Origin: Ascoidea tarda (nom. inval.)
Taxonomy: Eukaryota; Ascomycota; Saccharomycetes; Ascoideales; Ascoideaceae
Length of the DNA stretch: 64,000 nucleotides
Assembly: GCA_030560485.1 (NCBI GenBank)
Contig: JAKTTS010000012.1
Span: 1-64,000, forward strand
Direction of reading: 5' to 3'
Of this stretch, positions 8,573-18,737 are shown piece by piece. A model generated the notes under the pieces. It was given only the letters and a program-made list of their open reading frames with translations, had not been told where the DNA came from and ran no database searches. Position 1 is the stretch's first letter, and every line of letters starts with the position of its first letter. The translations under genes and the position numbers were made by a program.

Positions 8573-10942
8573 ATGCCACCAAACAGTTCTCCAGACCAGC
8601 TAACGAACTCAGATGAAGATTTAATTGTTATCACTGATACCAGTTTCACTGAAAATGAACCTAGGCTTTTGGAAGTATTAAACCATAAAAACCCAAAAGT
8701 CAAGGAAAGCATAATTGAAATCTTGCCTTGTCATATATTAGTAATCATTGTTGATTGCCTAACTCAAAAAGAACTACTCAATCTAGCCTTAACCAATTCT
8801 TTGTTTTATAATTTATCCACTGATAAACTATACAGAAATATTTACATCCAAGATTATAAACTTTTAATTCCTGATAACCAAAATTACCAAAACATGTTTC
8901 CCATCAATTGGACTTATTTTCAAATTCCCTTCAAGCTTTTATCCAATGTCAAACCCAGAGCCTACGACTGTTTGGATTCAGATTCGCTTGAAGAATATCT
9001 AAACCAAAGTTATTTGAGAGATTCTGATGGTAAGATTAGTAGTTATAATGCCTGTTATAGAATCTACAATTTTTTGAGACTAGAAAAATTCTTCAAATGT
9101 ATTCGAAGACTAGCTACTTCTTTTCGTCTAAAACCACTTTTGCAATCAAAAGTTAAAAAAATCTTTATTGACTTGACCACAAATTCATTCAAGGAAAATT
9201 TATTCGACTATATGGTTCTCAATATATTAATCGAAGATATAATAAACCTCTCTGATAATCTACTCTCAATTGAATTTAGTGACATGTCTTTACATCGCTC
9301 TGTTCAAATTTTATCAACTGATATCAGATTCTTTTGGCTAAAACCCAATTCTTACAATCTATTAAATCATTCTTATTTTGATGTTCATAATCGAGCTGAA
9401 TATCTTTATAATAAGCCCTTAAATTTACTTCAACACCAAAATATCATACTTGATCATAATAATAATAATAATAACGATGATATTAATGACTACGTATTGT
9501 CTCAATTACATGAATATCAAATTCTTTTATTGAAAAGCTCATTACAAACATATAGAAATATGAAACTGCTCATCTTACATCTTTGGGATAATAACTACAT
9601 TTATGAAAACATTTTAACAATCTTAGATTATAAATCCTTTGCAATTGAAAACAAATTAAACGAAATTCAAAATCCTAATTTAAACTTGAATCTTATTCTA
9701 AACTATGAGTTTTCCTTATCAATAGTAAATAAAAAATCAACTTTGTTTTTTACTAAAATCTTTCAATATCACTTTTTGAAAAAACTCACTTTAGATACTT
9801 TATGTCAATTTACTCATACTAATAATAACTGCACTTGTATGAAAACTATTATACATACAATTCTAAAAAATAATAATAACATAATAAATTTGGAAGAAGT
9901 CGCTTTTTCTGCTGTCCCAATTAATGACCAACAGGCTTTAGATGACTGTTTTACTCTAGTTTTCACTAAACTACCAAATATCAAAATAATTTCTTTGGAT
10001 TTTAAAGACTATTCAAGCTATTCATCCGATTCTATTTATACTGAAGTCTATGATCATCTAAACCATTTAGATTCATTTTGTGGCAAAATTTTAATAACTT
10101 TAAAAAAATTTATTCAAAATTCAAAATTAACAAATTTGCTGAATTTGAATCATTTATATTTAAAGGGAGAGTTTTCAACATTTTTTTTACACTATTTACT
10201 ATTTGAATACGTTGATAAAACATTTCAGGATTTCGTTCATGAAGAATCAAATCACCAAAAAAAAATTAGTTTTTTAAAACAAAAATCCATTAATTTTTGT
10301 TTATGCTCTACATGTCAACGGTTTTTAAACTTTTTAAAATCGAAATTAGAGTATCCTAAAGGCATGGATCTAATTGATTTAAACAATGCACTTATACAAA
10401 ATTACGATAAACTAACTGAATCTCAAAACTTTTTTAATAGCTTTGGCGTGTCAGTCTCTGATAAAGGTTTGAATGATTATTTAGGATTAAATAGCATTAC
10501 AAAATTCAATGAAATCTATGGCGATTTTCATATAAATTTGTCTTATAAACACAACATAGATAGTAAAGTTGTTTATTATTGTGAGAATGGAATGAACAGC
10601 TATCTGGGAGTTGATAGAAACCATGATTTATCAAAAAATTTTTTACCCGTTGATTTTTCGATAGTTATCAAGCATTATTATAAAGAGTTGGTTGAAACTG
10701 TTTCTGAAATTGGAAAATTTTCTCAATTAAGAACGTTTGCAATTGAAAATTTACCATTTATTATTTTTAAAGATGATAATGATGTCCAACAAACAGAATT
10801 TGCTTATTCAATTGATGATTTTGAACAAGACATTGATCAAACACTTAGGGATTGTTATAATTTTAGAAATGAAAAATCTGCCATACATGAAAGCTTTTTT
10901 TTTGAGTATTATAGAATTAAGAAATTTTTCAGTAGGTTCTAA
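8573..10942 (+). CDS. Large F-box protein with leucine-rich C-terminal part
   Basis: A 789-residue protein. Residues about 48-92 look like an F-box (IIEILPCHILVIIVDCLTQK..., then LALTNSLFYNLSTDKLYRNI), the motif that binds Skp1 in SCF ubiquitin ligases. The rest has irregular leucine-rich segments (for example KLLILHLWDNN and LTNLLNLNHLYLKG) that could form a substrate-binding solenoid. There is a short Asn tract near residue 296 and a CxCxxC-like cluster (FCLCSTCQRF) near residue 580. I cannot match it to a named yeast F-box protein. At least three CTG codons occur, all in this poorly conserved region. It converges on TFA1 with 132 bp between the stop codons. Confidence 0.75.
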   Translation: MPPNSSPDQLTNSDEDLIVITDTSFTENEPRLLEVLNHKNPKVKESIIEILPCHILVIIVDCLTQKELLNLALTNSLFYNLSTDKLYRNIYIQDYKLLIPDNQNYQNMFPINWTYFQIPFKLLSNVKPRAYDCLDSDSLEEYLNQSYLRDSDGKISSYNACYRIYNFLRLEKFFKCIRRLATSFRLKPLLQSKVKKIFIDLTTNSFKENLFDYMVLNILIEDIINLSDNLLSIEFSDMSLHRSVQILSTDIRFFWLKPNSYNLLNHSYFDVHNRAEYLYNKPLNLLQHQNIILDHNNNNNNDDINDYVLSQLHEYQILLLKSSLQTYRNMKLLILHLWDNNYIYENILTILDYKSFAIENKLNEIQNPNLNLNLILNYEFSLSIVNKKSTLFFTKIFQYHFLKKLTLDTLCQFTHTNNNCTCMKTIIHTILKNNNNIINLEEVAFSAVPINDQQALDDCFTLVFTKLPNIKIISLDFKDYSSYSSDSIYTEVYDHLNHLDSFCGKILITLKKFIQNSKLTNLLNLNHLYLKGEFSTFFLHYLLFEYVDKTFQDFVHEESNHQKKISFLKQKSINFCLCSTCQRFLNFLKSKLEYPKGMDLIDLNNALIQNYDKLTESQNFFNSFGVSVSDKGLNDYLGLNSITKFNEIYGDFHINLSYKHNIDSKVVYYCENGMNSYLGVDRNHDLSKNFLPVDFSIVIKHYYKELVETVSEIGKFSQLRTFAIENLPFIIFKDDNDVQQTEFAYSIDDFEQDIDQTLRDCYNFRNEKSAIHESFFFEYYRIKKFFSRF

Positions 10943-11074
10943 TGCCCATTAATAATGATATAAATAGTATAATATAGAATTTTTAGAATATAGAGTATAT
11001 ACTCATTTATTGGTTGATTTTATTCTATATAACTATTATACAATATATATGAAAAAATTCGACTAGATAGACAA

Positions 11075-12487
11075 TCATAAAAGGTCTTCAAATTCAGCTA
11101 AATCGTCTTCATCACTATCATCATTATCATCATCATCATCATCATCATTTCTTTCTTTCTGTTTCAATTTCGTAAAGAAATCTGTTAATAAATCTTGAGC
11201 ATCATTAGAGCCATTGGCATTATTATTAGAGACCGTAGTTGTATTGGGGGTAGAATCAGTATGGTTATCGTTCATTGTGATATTAGTCTTAGCAGATAGA
11301 ACGTTTGAAATTGTGCTACTAGAATCATTATTAAAACTTGAATAATTGTTGCTATTATTATTGGTATTGTTATTATTTTGAGCACTGTTATTGGCCTTGT
11401 TATTTGTAGAGTTGGAAGTGATGTTTAAATCAATTTTACCAACAGTCGAAGATTGATGCCATGCAGGTAGAGCGTTAAGAATAGCCTTTTGTCTTTTAAT
11501 TTCGATTTCCTCTTTTTGTTTCTTTTCTTCTTCTTCATTATCACCGGTGATGTTGACATGTAAAGTCGTTATCGTAGATCTATTTGAGTTTACTGAGGAA
11601 GAACTATTATTGTTATTTGAAGTAGTATTGGGGTTTTTATATTTATTGAAAGTTGATACAGTATAAGCAGCAGTCGAGTTACTTTGAGCTGGGATCATTT
11701 TGGCTAGAGCTGAATTAAAATCATTTTCAGGAATCCAATGATCGTCTATTTTTTTTAGTAAAATAATTATTGGGTCAATTTGGTGTTGTAATTTAGCTAG
11801 TTTTTGTTGTTTTAAAGTAGCAATCTTTGAAGAATCGTCATCAATCAAATAGGCACCACAGACATCGCAAACAAATTCACCTTTGTTATCATCGTACAAT
11901 GGAACTGAGTCAACTTGAGATACCTTTTGTCTACATCTGGGGCAGATATAGCCTTGAGATATTGAATCGGTGTTCATTTCATCTTTCAATGAATTGACAA
12001 TTCTATTTACTTTGTACTTGATAGAATCGATTGCCTCAGAATGATGGATATAATAGTATATTTTTGTCACATATCTCTGGTAGGAAGGCTGGCCACTTCT
12101 TTCCCTATCGTATGAACCATATGAAGAATTTGCATTTGAAGAGGAGGCAGTATTGTTCCCATTGGCAGAGCTGTTGTTCAAGGGTGTGTTTGGGGTAGAA
12201 CCCGGAGTGGAGCCTCTGCTTCTGTTGTAGTAATTGCTGTTCTGGTTCTGTATGACCTCCTTCTGGGAGACCATGGTCAATAGTCTGTCTTCGCATAATT
12301 TTGTACATAGGGCCTTTAGCTCTTTCTTCTGGAAACTGAGCAAATACAACAAATCCTCTTCGGACAAAACACTGTGCAAGAGGATCGCATCGAGGACAAG
12401 AACATATGACTTTCCGTAGAAGTTCCTGGAGACATATCTGATCAAGGAAGAAATGGTGGCATCAATCTCGTCGTTATTACTTGACAT
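11075..12487 (-). CDS. TFA1: Tfa1, large subunit of general transcription factor TFIIE
   Basis: A 470-residue protein (S. cerevisiae Tfa1 has 482). The N-terminal winged helix (residues about 8-80, with LLYLLSFQKKELKALCTKL) is followed by a Ser/Asn linker, then the second part of the domain (QRYVTKIYYYIHHSEAID). A zinc ribbon has CPRC near residue 181 and CDVC near residue 207. The tail is acidic (runs of D/E in the last 30 residues), as in the family. TFIIE recruits and stimulates TFIIH at RNA polymerase II promoters in the nucleus. The start at 12487 matches the family. The region around residues 350-440 is Asn/Ser-rich and unconserved. A GCACGTGC palindrome lies 80 bp upstream of the start codon. 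Confidence 0.95.
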   Translation of the reverse strand: MSSNNDEIDATISSLIRYVSRNFYGKSYVLVLDAILLHSVLSEEDLLYLLSFQKKELKALCTKLCEDRLLTMVSQKEVIQNQNSNYYNRSRGSTPGSTPNTPLNNSSANGNNTASSSNANSSYGSYDRERSGQPSYQRYVTKIYYYIHHSEAIDSIKYKVNRIVNSLKDEMNTDSISQGYICPRCRQKVSQVDSVPLYDDNKGEFVCDVCGAYLIDDDSSKIATLKQQKLAKLQHQIDPIIILLKKIDDHWIPENDFNSALAKMIPAQSNSTAAYTVSTFNKYKNPNTTSNNNNSSSSVNSNRSTITTLHVNITGDNEEEEKKQKEEIEIKRQKAILNALPAWHQSSTVGKIDLNITSNSTNNKANNSAQNNNNTNNNSNNYSSFNNDSSSTISNVLSAKTNITMNDNHTDSTPNTTTVSNNNANGSNDAQDLLTDFFTKLKQKERNDDDDDDDNDDSDEDDLAEFEDLL

Positions 12488-12566
12488 CTTTTGCTCAGCA
12501 GCACGAATCGTAAGAAAAGTGGAAGAAGAACCAACAAAAGTTTTCAGCTTTTATCAAAACGCCGCA

Positions 12567-12574
12567 GCACGTGC
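12567..12574. promoter_or_regulatory. GCACGTGC palindrome (E-box) upstream of TFA1
   Basis: A perfect 8-bp palindrome containing CACGTG, about 80 bp upstream of the TFA1 ATG and beyond the 3' end of YTP1. CACGTG is the core site of Cbf1, Pho4 and Tye7-type bHLH factors. The same octamer recurs upstream of ATG32 and TUP1. Confidence 0.45.
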
Positions 12575-12682
12575 GCGATAGATCGATAAGGTTTTGTCTT
12601 TTTATTGTTTCTTTTATCTCTTTATCTATCGCTGGAGATGTTTGTTGTTTATTCAGAACAATGTTGCGAGTCTACACAGAGC

Positions 12683-14032
12683 CTACACAGAGGCTGTTTC
12701 GTTGTTGCTAAAGGCCTCGAGCTCAATATCGTTTCTGGCGTGAGTGCTGCTTTCGTCCAACCTCTGGTAGCTGCCATTAGAACAGTCTTGCCCAGAGAAC
12801 TTGTCTATCCCAACCAAGTACAAGTAGATCTCGAGTAATAGGAGCACCCAGAAATATATAAGAAAGGCACCAGAGCTTACCACCATGATATAAGCCGAGT
12901 GGTCTGCGTGCAAAGAATCGACAAGCTCCAACTGTTGTTCATTTGCACTCATAAACAACAAACCAGACTCAATCAAGAAAAAACATGGCAAGTACTGGAA
13001 AGGGAGAATTTTATTTGATATTGATCTTTGGTTATTTAGGACAAAATTTATCTCAACGAGCCTCGATAATCCAGCAATCATTAGCGACAATCCAAAGAAA
13101 AAATGGATCTTTGTGCTAATTTCCAAATGCTGGTGGTGAACGCTCATGGCCCAGCCAGTAAATATCAATATTATCGACGGAATGAAAGACCTTTGATTAT
13201 TCTTGCTTAAAAATATGCCTAATAATCCTCCAGACCACCAAATTATTCCCATTGAAGTGTGTTGATAATCTGAATGACTCCATGGTTCTTTACCCCAACG
13301 ATGTTCTGTCCATGTATTGACAAAACCCCATGCTGTTATAACTATCGAGTCATAGAATTCTTGAGAATTTCTTTGGTTGGTTCCATTTCTTAACCATGGT
13401 AAAACCAATACTATCGATAAAAACGATCCATAAAATATGAATGAAGTTCCCATTATTCCATGAGCAATACATTGACCAGTATGAGAATCTCTGCAAAATC
13501 CGAACAATGCTACAACAGCCAAACAAATTCTAACCCAGCCAGTTAATAAACATAACATTGATAGGATTCGATGCAAAACTATTAGTGATCTCTCACCGCT
13601 CTTCCATTTATTCTTCAAAAAAAGGAACTTTGATCCTGTAATTAAACTTCCTACAAGGGCAGAAAACCATGTTAACACCATTAAAAACCATGCAGTACCT
13701 CTTGAAGTTCTATTTTCAACCCCATCACCATCAGGAAACCTTAAAAACAATACTTCAAGAATCGAGTAAAAAGCAGAGATATACTGAGCAAAAACTGATA
13801 AATAGTGTTTATCTGCAAACGATAGCACTGTAGATATCGACGGCAATAGTAGTAATAAAGTCAATGATGATATCCAGTGAAGTGCTTTCCAACCAACTTC
13901 CCTATGATTGAGGTCCTCGAGTTCAGCATCCTCATCGTCCTCCATCTCATGAGTGCTACCATTTGTTCCGGTGGACAATAGAAGTAGTAATACAGAGGAT
14001 ATAAATAACGTTCTGTTGATCTGGGCATGCAT
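12683..14032 (-). CDS. YTP1: Ytp1-like multi-spanning membrane protein
   Basis: A 449-residue protein (S. cerevisiae Ytp1 has 459). It begins with a likely signal peptide (hydrophobic residues 8-22, LFISSVLLLLLSTG), followed by an acidic stretch and about ten hydrophobic spans. The conserved C-terminal block reads EHRWGKEPWSHSDYQHTSMG and later GWAMSVHHQHLEISTKIH, which are family signatures as I remember them. The biochemical role of Ytp1 is not known; S. cerevisiae Ytp1 resembles mitochondrial electron-transport proteins only in name. KEX2 lies directly upstream on the same strand. In S. cerevisiae KEX2 (YNL238W) and YTP1 (YNL237W) are also adjacent in this order and orientation, which strengthens both calls. 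Residues around 28-42 (EMEDDEDAELED) form an acidic patch after the signal peptide. Confidence 0.9.
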   Translation of the reverse strand: MHAQINRTLFISSVLLLLLSTGTNGSTHEMEDDEDAELEDLNHREVGWKALHWISSLTLLLLLPSISTVLSFADKHYLSVFAQYISAFYSILEVLFLRFPDGDGVENRTSRGTAWFLMVLTWFSALVGSLITGSKFLFLKNKWKSGERSLIVLHRILSMLCLLTGWVRICLAVVALFGFCRDSHTGQCIAHGIMGTSFIFYGSFLSIVLVLPWLRNGTNQRNSQEFYDSIVITAWGFVNTWTEHRWGKEPWSHSDYQHTSMGIIWWSGGLLGIFLSKNNQRSFIPSIILIFTGWAMSVHHQHLEISTKIHFFFGLSLMIAGLSRLVEINFVLNNQRSISNKILPFQYLPCFFLIESGLLFMSANEQQLELVDSLHADHSAYIMVVSSGAFLIYFWVLLLLEIYLYLVGIDKFSGQDCSNGSYQRLDESSTHARNDIELEAFSNNETASV

Positions 14033-14283
14033 TTTGCATTCAATTCACTGATAGAGCACTAGAGCTAAAACTGAACAGCCACTTTGGTGAAGAAAAATGG
14101 GAAGAGGCTTCAAAACAAAAAAAACACAGAAAACCAAAACTGCTACGAAAGAGATAAAAGCATTTGACTGGTTTGATCTCATGCATGTTAATGCATGAAA
14201 TTCGGAGAATTACACAAACGATAAAAATATATATAAAGAAAACCTCACTATTTAAACATCGATATTTCAGAGGGACTAGCAAA

Positions 14284-14525
14284 ATGGAAAAACACAAGTC
14301 ATTTGATTCTCCCTAAATCTGCATCAAGTTTTAACAAAAAAGATCTTCCAAAATTGTCTAATATTAATGAAATTTTGATACCAAGAGACGCACACTTATC
14401 CCAGGTTGAAATTGATATATTAACGAAAACTTTTTCAGATTTAAAAGTCACTTTGCTTGAAGATTATTTCAAAGAACATTCAAGCTTTGGATGAATTTGA
14501 ACATAATAAATTCGAACGCTTCTAA
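14284..14525 (+). pseudogene. Unidentified small gene relic, plus strand
   Basis: An ATG at 14284 runs into a stop after ten codons. In another frame an open stretch (about 14290-14494) reads plausible protein (NEILIPRDAHLSQVEIDILT, KTFSDLKVTLLEDYFKE) and, after a further one-base shift near 14480, IQALDEFEHNKFERF. The composition is protein-like rather than low-complexity, but two shifts are needed and no family is recognised. It could equally be a chance open stretch. Confidence is low. Confidence 0.25.
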
Positions 14526-14800
14526 AATAATGATGCTCCTTTTTGAGATGCTGCTTCTGCTGCTTTCTCGCAACATTGTAGCTTCCGGTTGATAGAACAC
14601 TGCCAATTCTTGGATGCTTCTTACTATCCTGTTATTATTCACAAAGATATAAATTTCACTATCTTTAATAGCTGACCAAGGTTTTATACTCAATTTCTTA
14701 ATATCTTTGGTGCTACCAACACTCGTTTTCCATCCGGTTTCTTGAGGATTCGAAATTTTGGAAATTTTGTCTTTACCACCATATGAAAGCTTTCAATCTT
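14469..14800 (-). pseudogene. Unidentified open frame without ATG, minus strand (possible gene relic)
   Basis: About 110 codons are open, reading from the high coordinate: LSYGGKDKISKISNPQETGW, then TSVGSTKDIKKLSIKPWSAI, then KDSEIYIFVNNNRIV and RSIQELAVFYQPEAT. The amino-acid composition is that of a real globular protein. There is no Met near the beginning and an in-frame stop precedes it, so this is either a relic or an exon whose 5' part I could not find. No family is recognised. It overlaps the end of the plus-strand relic by a few dozen bases, so at most one of them is likely to be real. Confidence 0.3.
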
Positions 14801-15262
14801 GTTAATCATTAAAAGATGCTTATTATTAATTTATATATTATTATTCTTAGTTTTTCTATAAACATAATTGGAGATATCAACTTAATGAACCAAATATTGC
14901 GTTTTTTTTGTTTTCAGTCTCGTTTCCACTTCAAATTTTATGCTTATTTCTATTTTGTTGAGAAAGTTTTGAGCAGTTAGAAAAGGTGAATCTCAGAATA
15001 TCCACCATTGAAATGAATGTCGCAAACGGATTTGAAAGGACGGAACGGATCCTATCTGGCTTACTGGCACGGATTTCTCAAAATGGCACCGGTTGTCTAG
15101 CTTTCCAATACTGTTATTAGATAATCAACTAAAAAGGGAGAACATGTAGAGATACTCAACAAAAGAAATATAAATAACCAAAATAAGTACTAGCGATAGT
15201 ATGTACTTTAGAGAATAAGAATTGAAATAAAAAAATGGTTTGATTCGGCTTCCAAATAGGTC
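14801..15262. other. Intergenic region between relics and the KEX2 3' end
   Basis: Mostly AT-rich, with a slightly GC-richer patch at 15010-15110. I see no gene, RNA or repeat. Confidence 0.5.
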
Positions 15263-17590
15263 TCAATTTCCGGAAGAACCGACATTTATTGGACCCTCCC
15301 CTTGCAGCATTCCGACCCCATTCCGAGGTTCTTCCAAAGTATCTTCCAGGATTGCCTCTTGTGCTTCCTGTGCTTCCTGTGCTTCTTCTTCTTCTTCGCT
15401 TTCACTGTCTTTGTTCCCCAAAAGCGCAAATTTGGACTCATTGGCGATCTCATATTTAAAGCCAAACAAACAGTAAAACATCCCCAAAACAGAAAAACCG
15501 CCTAATGAAATTAATGACATAATCAAAATCACCTTCATGCTAAACTCTCCAAAATCTTCATTTATATCGAGATTTTGGTTAGTGATAGTATAGTTCTTGA
15601 TATCCTCAACTCGAGAATTGTTCTCATATTTGTTCACAAATTTGTTTCCAATTAATGGTGCTATATTTGCGTAACCAAATTTCTCAAAACTTTGCGCTTT
15701 ATTTGAGTCAATTGATTCACCAAATAATTTCAATTGAATATTTTTTAAAAATACGTTGTTATTTTCATTGTCATAATTAACAACCTCAACTATCCACTCT
15801 CCATGACCACTTTCGTTCCAATGTGCAACTGACATAAATGACCAATTTCGAAATCCTTCATTGGATTTATCGTGTGGTCTTTGAACTCCTAATTCTGACT
15901 TGACGCCATTGGGCGATATCAAATTTATTTCAACTTTGCCTCGAATAGATGCGTCCAAATTAATAATTAAATTAACATGTTTTATCCTTTCAAAATTATT
16001 TAATCTCAATTCTTTTTCATCAACAAATAGCTTAAAGTTTTGTTTGACAATTATATCTTTTTGACTTTGAAATTTACTATTAATATTATCAACATCGTTA
16101 ATTTTGTTAATACCTTGATTGACATCATATACTTGCAAATAATACCAGCTTCGAGGCTTGACATTCTTCCAATTTTTACTCAATTCAATTAATTTGTATG
16201 AATCAATTTTACCATATCCATAAATATGAGAATATCTTTTATTGTAAATGAAACTTTTTTTCCAACTCTTGTCTTTGATATCAACTTCGACTGATGATAA
16301 TATTGTCAAATACTGAACATCTCTCCATGTTAGCTGTGGTCTATAACTTAGCAACAATGCATAAACTCCTGCTGCCAATGGTGCTGCTGCTGATGTTCCA
16401 CTATGTTTATTAGTGCATTTTCCATTAATATCTGTCGTATGTATATTTTTTCCAAATCCTGATGAATACGTTGAGATTAGTACTGCAGAACATGCCTCGG
16501 AATAGCTCGAATGATAATCTGTATAATCGATTGCACCAACAGTTATTGAGTAAATACTATTTGTATATCCATCATAGTTACAATTGTCTCCATTTTTTCC
16601 ACCATTTCCACTGGCCCATACATAAATAGCACCTTTATTATTTCTACCTTCAGTTACACCTTTAATCAATGCCTTTTCAACCAATTTATCTGGCCCTTCA
16701 AGTAATTGACCATTATCATTTGGTCCCCATGAACATGAATAAATATCGTTGATATCCAATCGATAAATTAACGCTGCAGCTTCATCTTCGTTGGTGATTT
16801 CTCCAGATAAAATTCTTATTCCAGAGACTTTTGAATCATAAGCAATTCCAACTCCACAAAAGCCATCATTTTTACTAGCAGCGATTTCTCCTGCACACCT
16901 TGTACCATGATAATCATTGTATAATTTTGGCAATGGTGAATCAGAATTTGAATTAAAGTCCCAGGATCCCTCTTTGCAATAGCTGTTTTTCAAATCAATT
17001 GAATTATAGTCGATTCCATCATCGACCAAAGCAGTAACAATCCCACTCCCTGTTATATTTTCATACCATAATCCTGTGATATTAAGATCTCTTTGGGGAT
17101 AATATTTATTAAATAAATGCCATTGGTTTGGGAACTCGGGATCATTAATACTGAAATCCTTTTTCAAATGGTTAATTTTATTCAACGCCAGCAGCGATAC
17201 TGATAAAGCATTTGGAATGGGCAATCTTTTAAATAATTTTTTTTTTCTTATTGGATGGAAAGATTTTATTGTTTTGTAGTTATTGATGATTAAATCATTG
17301 GCAAGACTTCTTTCTCTCTTTGTTTTGTCTTCTTGCAAAAAACCATCACTTCCTTTACCAATAGAAAACACATAATGATTATCTAGACCTCTGACGGGAT
17401 GTTCATAAGTTATTCCTGATATTGTTGGAAGGAGGTTTTTTATGTTAGATTCCTGTATTTCCAATACAAAATAATTTCTTGAGTCATAGTTTTTCGCTGG
17501 GACCCTGTAATTTATTTCAGTGCTAGTTTCTCCATTGACCAAGCTGAATGTAATAGCAAATAAAATAAACAACCAGCTGTAGAATATCAT
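15263..17590 (-). CDS. KEX2: Kex2 kexin, Golgi subtilisin-like prohormone protease
   Basis: A 775-residue protein (S. cerevisiae 814). It has a signal peptide (1-20) and a propeptide ending in KR at 121-122, followed by LPIPN much as in yeast Kex2, where dibasic autocleavage and dipeptide trimming occur. The catalytic domain has Asp (VDDGID, about 190), His (YHGTRCAGE, about 229), oxyanion Asn (ASGNGG, about 328) and Ser (SGTSAAAP, about 399). Then come a P-domain (ISPNGVKSELGVQRPHD, SFMSVAHWNE), one membrane span (VILIMSLISLGGFSVLGMFY) and a short acidic cytosolic tail. The tail contains three EAQ repeats made by a 9-bp tandem. The long Ser/Thr-rich stalk of S. cerevisiae is much reduced. 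Kex2 cleaves after KR and RR in the trans-Golgi and matures alpha-factor. It lies between two STE23-like genes. Confidence 0.97.
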   Translation of the reverse strand: MIFYSWLFILFAITFSLVNGETSTEINYRVPAKNYDSRNYFVLEIQESNIKNLLPTISGITYEHPVRGLDNHYVFSIGKGSDGFLQEDKTKRERSLANDLIINNYKTIKSFHPIRKKKLFKRLPIPNALSVSLLALNKINHLKKDFSINDPEFPNQWHLFNKYYPQRDLNITGLWYENITGSGIVTALVDDGIDYNSIDLKNSYCKEGSWDFNSNSDSPLPKLYNDYHGTRCAGEIAASKNDGFCGVGIAYDSKVSGIRILSGEITNEDEAAALIYRLDINDIYSCSWGPNDNGQLLEGPDKLVEKALIKGVTEGRNNKGAIYVWASGNGGKNGDNCNYDGYTNSIYSITVGAIDYTDYHSSYSEACSAVLISTYSSGFGKNIHTTDINGKCTNKHSGTSAAAPLAAGVYALLLSYRPQLTWRDVQYLTILSSVEVDIKDKSWKKSFIYNKRYSHIYGYGKIDSYKLIELSKNWKNVKPRSWYYLQVYDVNQGINKINDVDNINSKFQSQKDIIVKQNFKLFVDEKELRLNNFERIKHVNLIINLDASIRGKVEINLISPNGVKSELGVQRPHDKSNEGFRNWSFMSVAHWNESGHGEWIVEVVNYDNENNNVFLKNIQLKLFGESIDSNKAQSFEKFGYANIAPLIGNKFVNKYENNSRVEDIKNYTITNQNLDINEDFGEFSMKVILIMSLISLGGFSVLGMFYCLFGFKYEIANESKFALLGNKDSESEEEEEAQEAQEAQEAILEDTLEEPRNGVGMLQGEGPINVGSSGN

Positions 17591-18135
17591 CTTAATATGC
17601 GTAGATTGTTGATGGCTGTCAATAAGAAATGAGGTAAAAACAATATAAACAATTATTTTGTCTCATTTTATTCAACTCAGCCTAGATAGCCTTTGATCCC
17701 TTTAGTGATTATGAGAAGTAAGAAACCAACAACCAAACCTAATTGCAATATCACATCCAATAACACCATTAAGTTGATGCCAGATTAAGACCTCAAAGAA
17801 AACACACAACACGCAAAAGACATTGAGTAGAATTTGGGGCTGCTCCACCAAGCAGCTGTGGTTCCTCTGACTGAAAAGGCGACGAAAGACACTGGAAAGG
17901 ACCAACAGCATCGACAGAGACTAGTGCAGACATGGCTCTGGTGAGCTGCAAAGGATGATTGGGGTTAAGGTTTTTGAAGAGTATGTTATTGTCTGTTGGG
18001 CGACAACTCTGCATTGATCAGCAAACAAGGAAAGCTATTTGACAAGTTTATCTTTTCAGGATAGTCAGATCGAATCACCAGAAGCTGGATCTATCAGCAA
18101 CAGCACCAGAAGCACTAGCATATCACACTACAACC
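17591..18135. promoter_or_regulatory. Divergent promoter region, KEX2 / YIP3
   Basis: 545 bp between divergent starts. Minus-strand open frames here (for example an ATG at 17932 giving about 46 residues) show no family resemblance and no supporting context. I see no other feature. Confidence 0.4.
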
Positions 18136-18737
18136 ATGAATCCTATGCAATCGCAGTTCACACCAGCTCAGTTCTCTTCCTTCAGTGGGCGATTCGACTT
18201 TGAGAGGATAAGAGTAAGTACAGCATTCCCTTCTTGTTTTTTCTGTGCTTCAACTAACTCACCATCAACCAACAGAGCGACACCAACCAAATACAATCCA
18301 AGTTCTCCAACTTGAGATCGTTCCAACAATTCTTTAATCTCCAAAACTTGTCCAAACCCACGTCTTTAACTAATGTCAAGCAAAGATTGTATCACAACTT
18401 TATGTTTTTTTTCTCAAACTACTTGCTAATATTTACAATTTTTTCTTTCTATGCTTTGATCAAAAATCTTTTACTACTATTTGGACTAGTGTTCATGATA
18501 GTCAGTCTCTACTTGATTAACTCAATTCGATCAAAAGAGATCAAAATTGGTTCGTCCATAAAATTGACTCAAACCCAGTTATATGTGTTTGTTTTCATTA
18601 TATCTATCCCAATCTTGCTCTATTCAAGTGCATTCTCAGTGATATTTTGGCTCTTTAGTGTCAGTGGAAGCATAATCTTCACGCACGCCATCATGTTTGA
18701 GAAGCCCATGGAGTTGTATGGCAGTGATGTTGTTTAG
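18136..18737 (+). CDS. YIP3: Yip3-like PRA1-family membrane protein (spliced)
   Basis: Exons 18136-18213 and 18276-18737 give 179 residues (S. cerevisiae Yip3 has 176 and, as I recall, is also spliced near its 5' end). The 62-nt intron has donor GTAAGT, branch-like AACTAAC at 18252-18258 and acceptor AACAG. The N-terminus FSSFSGRFDFERIR joins SDTNQIQSKFSNLRSFQQFF, aligning with the Yip3 region that precedes the PRA1 domain. It is followed by four hydrophobic segments in two hairpins and the family end (FTHAIMFEKPMELYG, compare GHASLMEKPIE). PRA1 proteins bind prenylated Rab GTPases in ER and Golgi membranes and act in vesicle traffic. Without the splice the second exon would lack any good start, which supports the intron. 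Confidence 0.92.
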
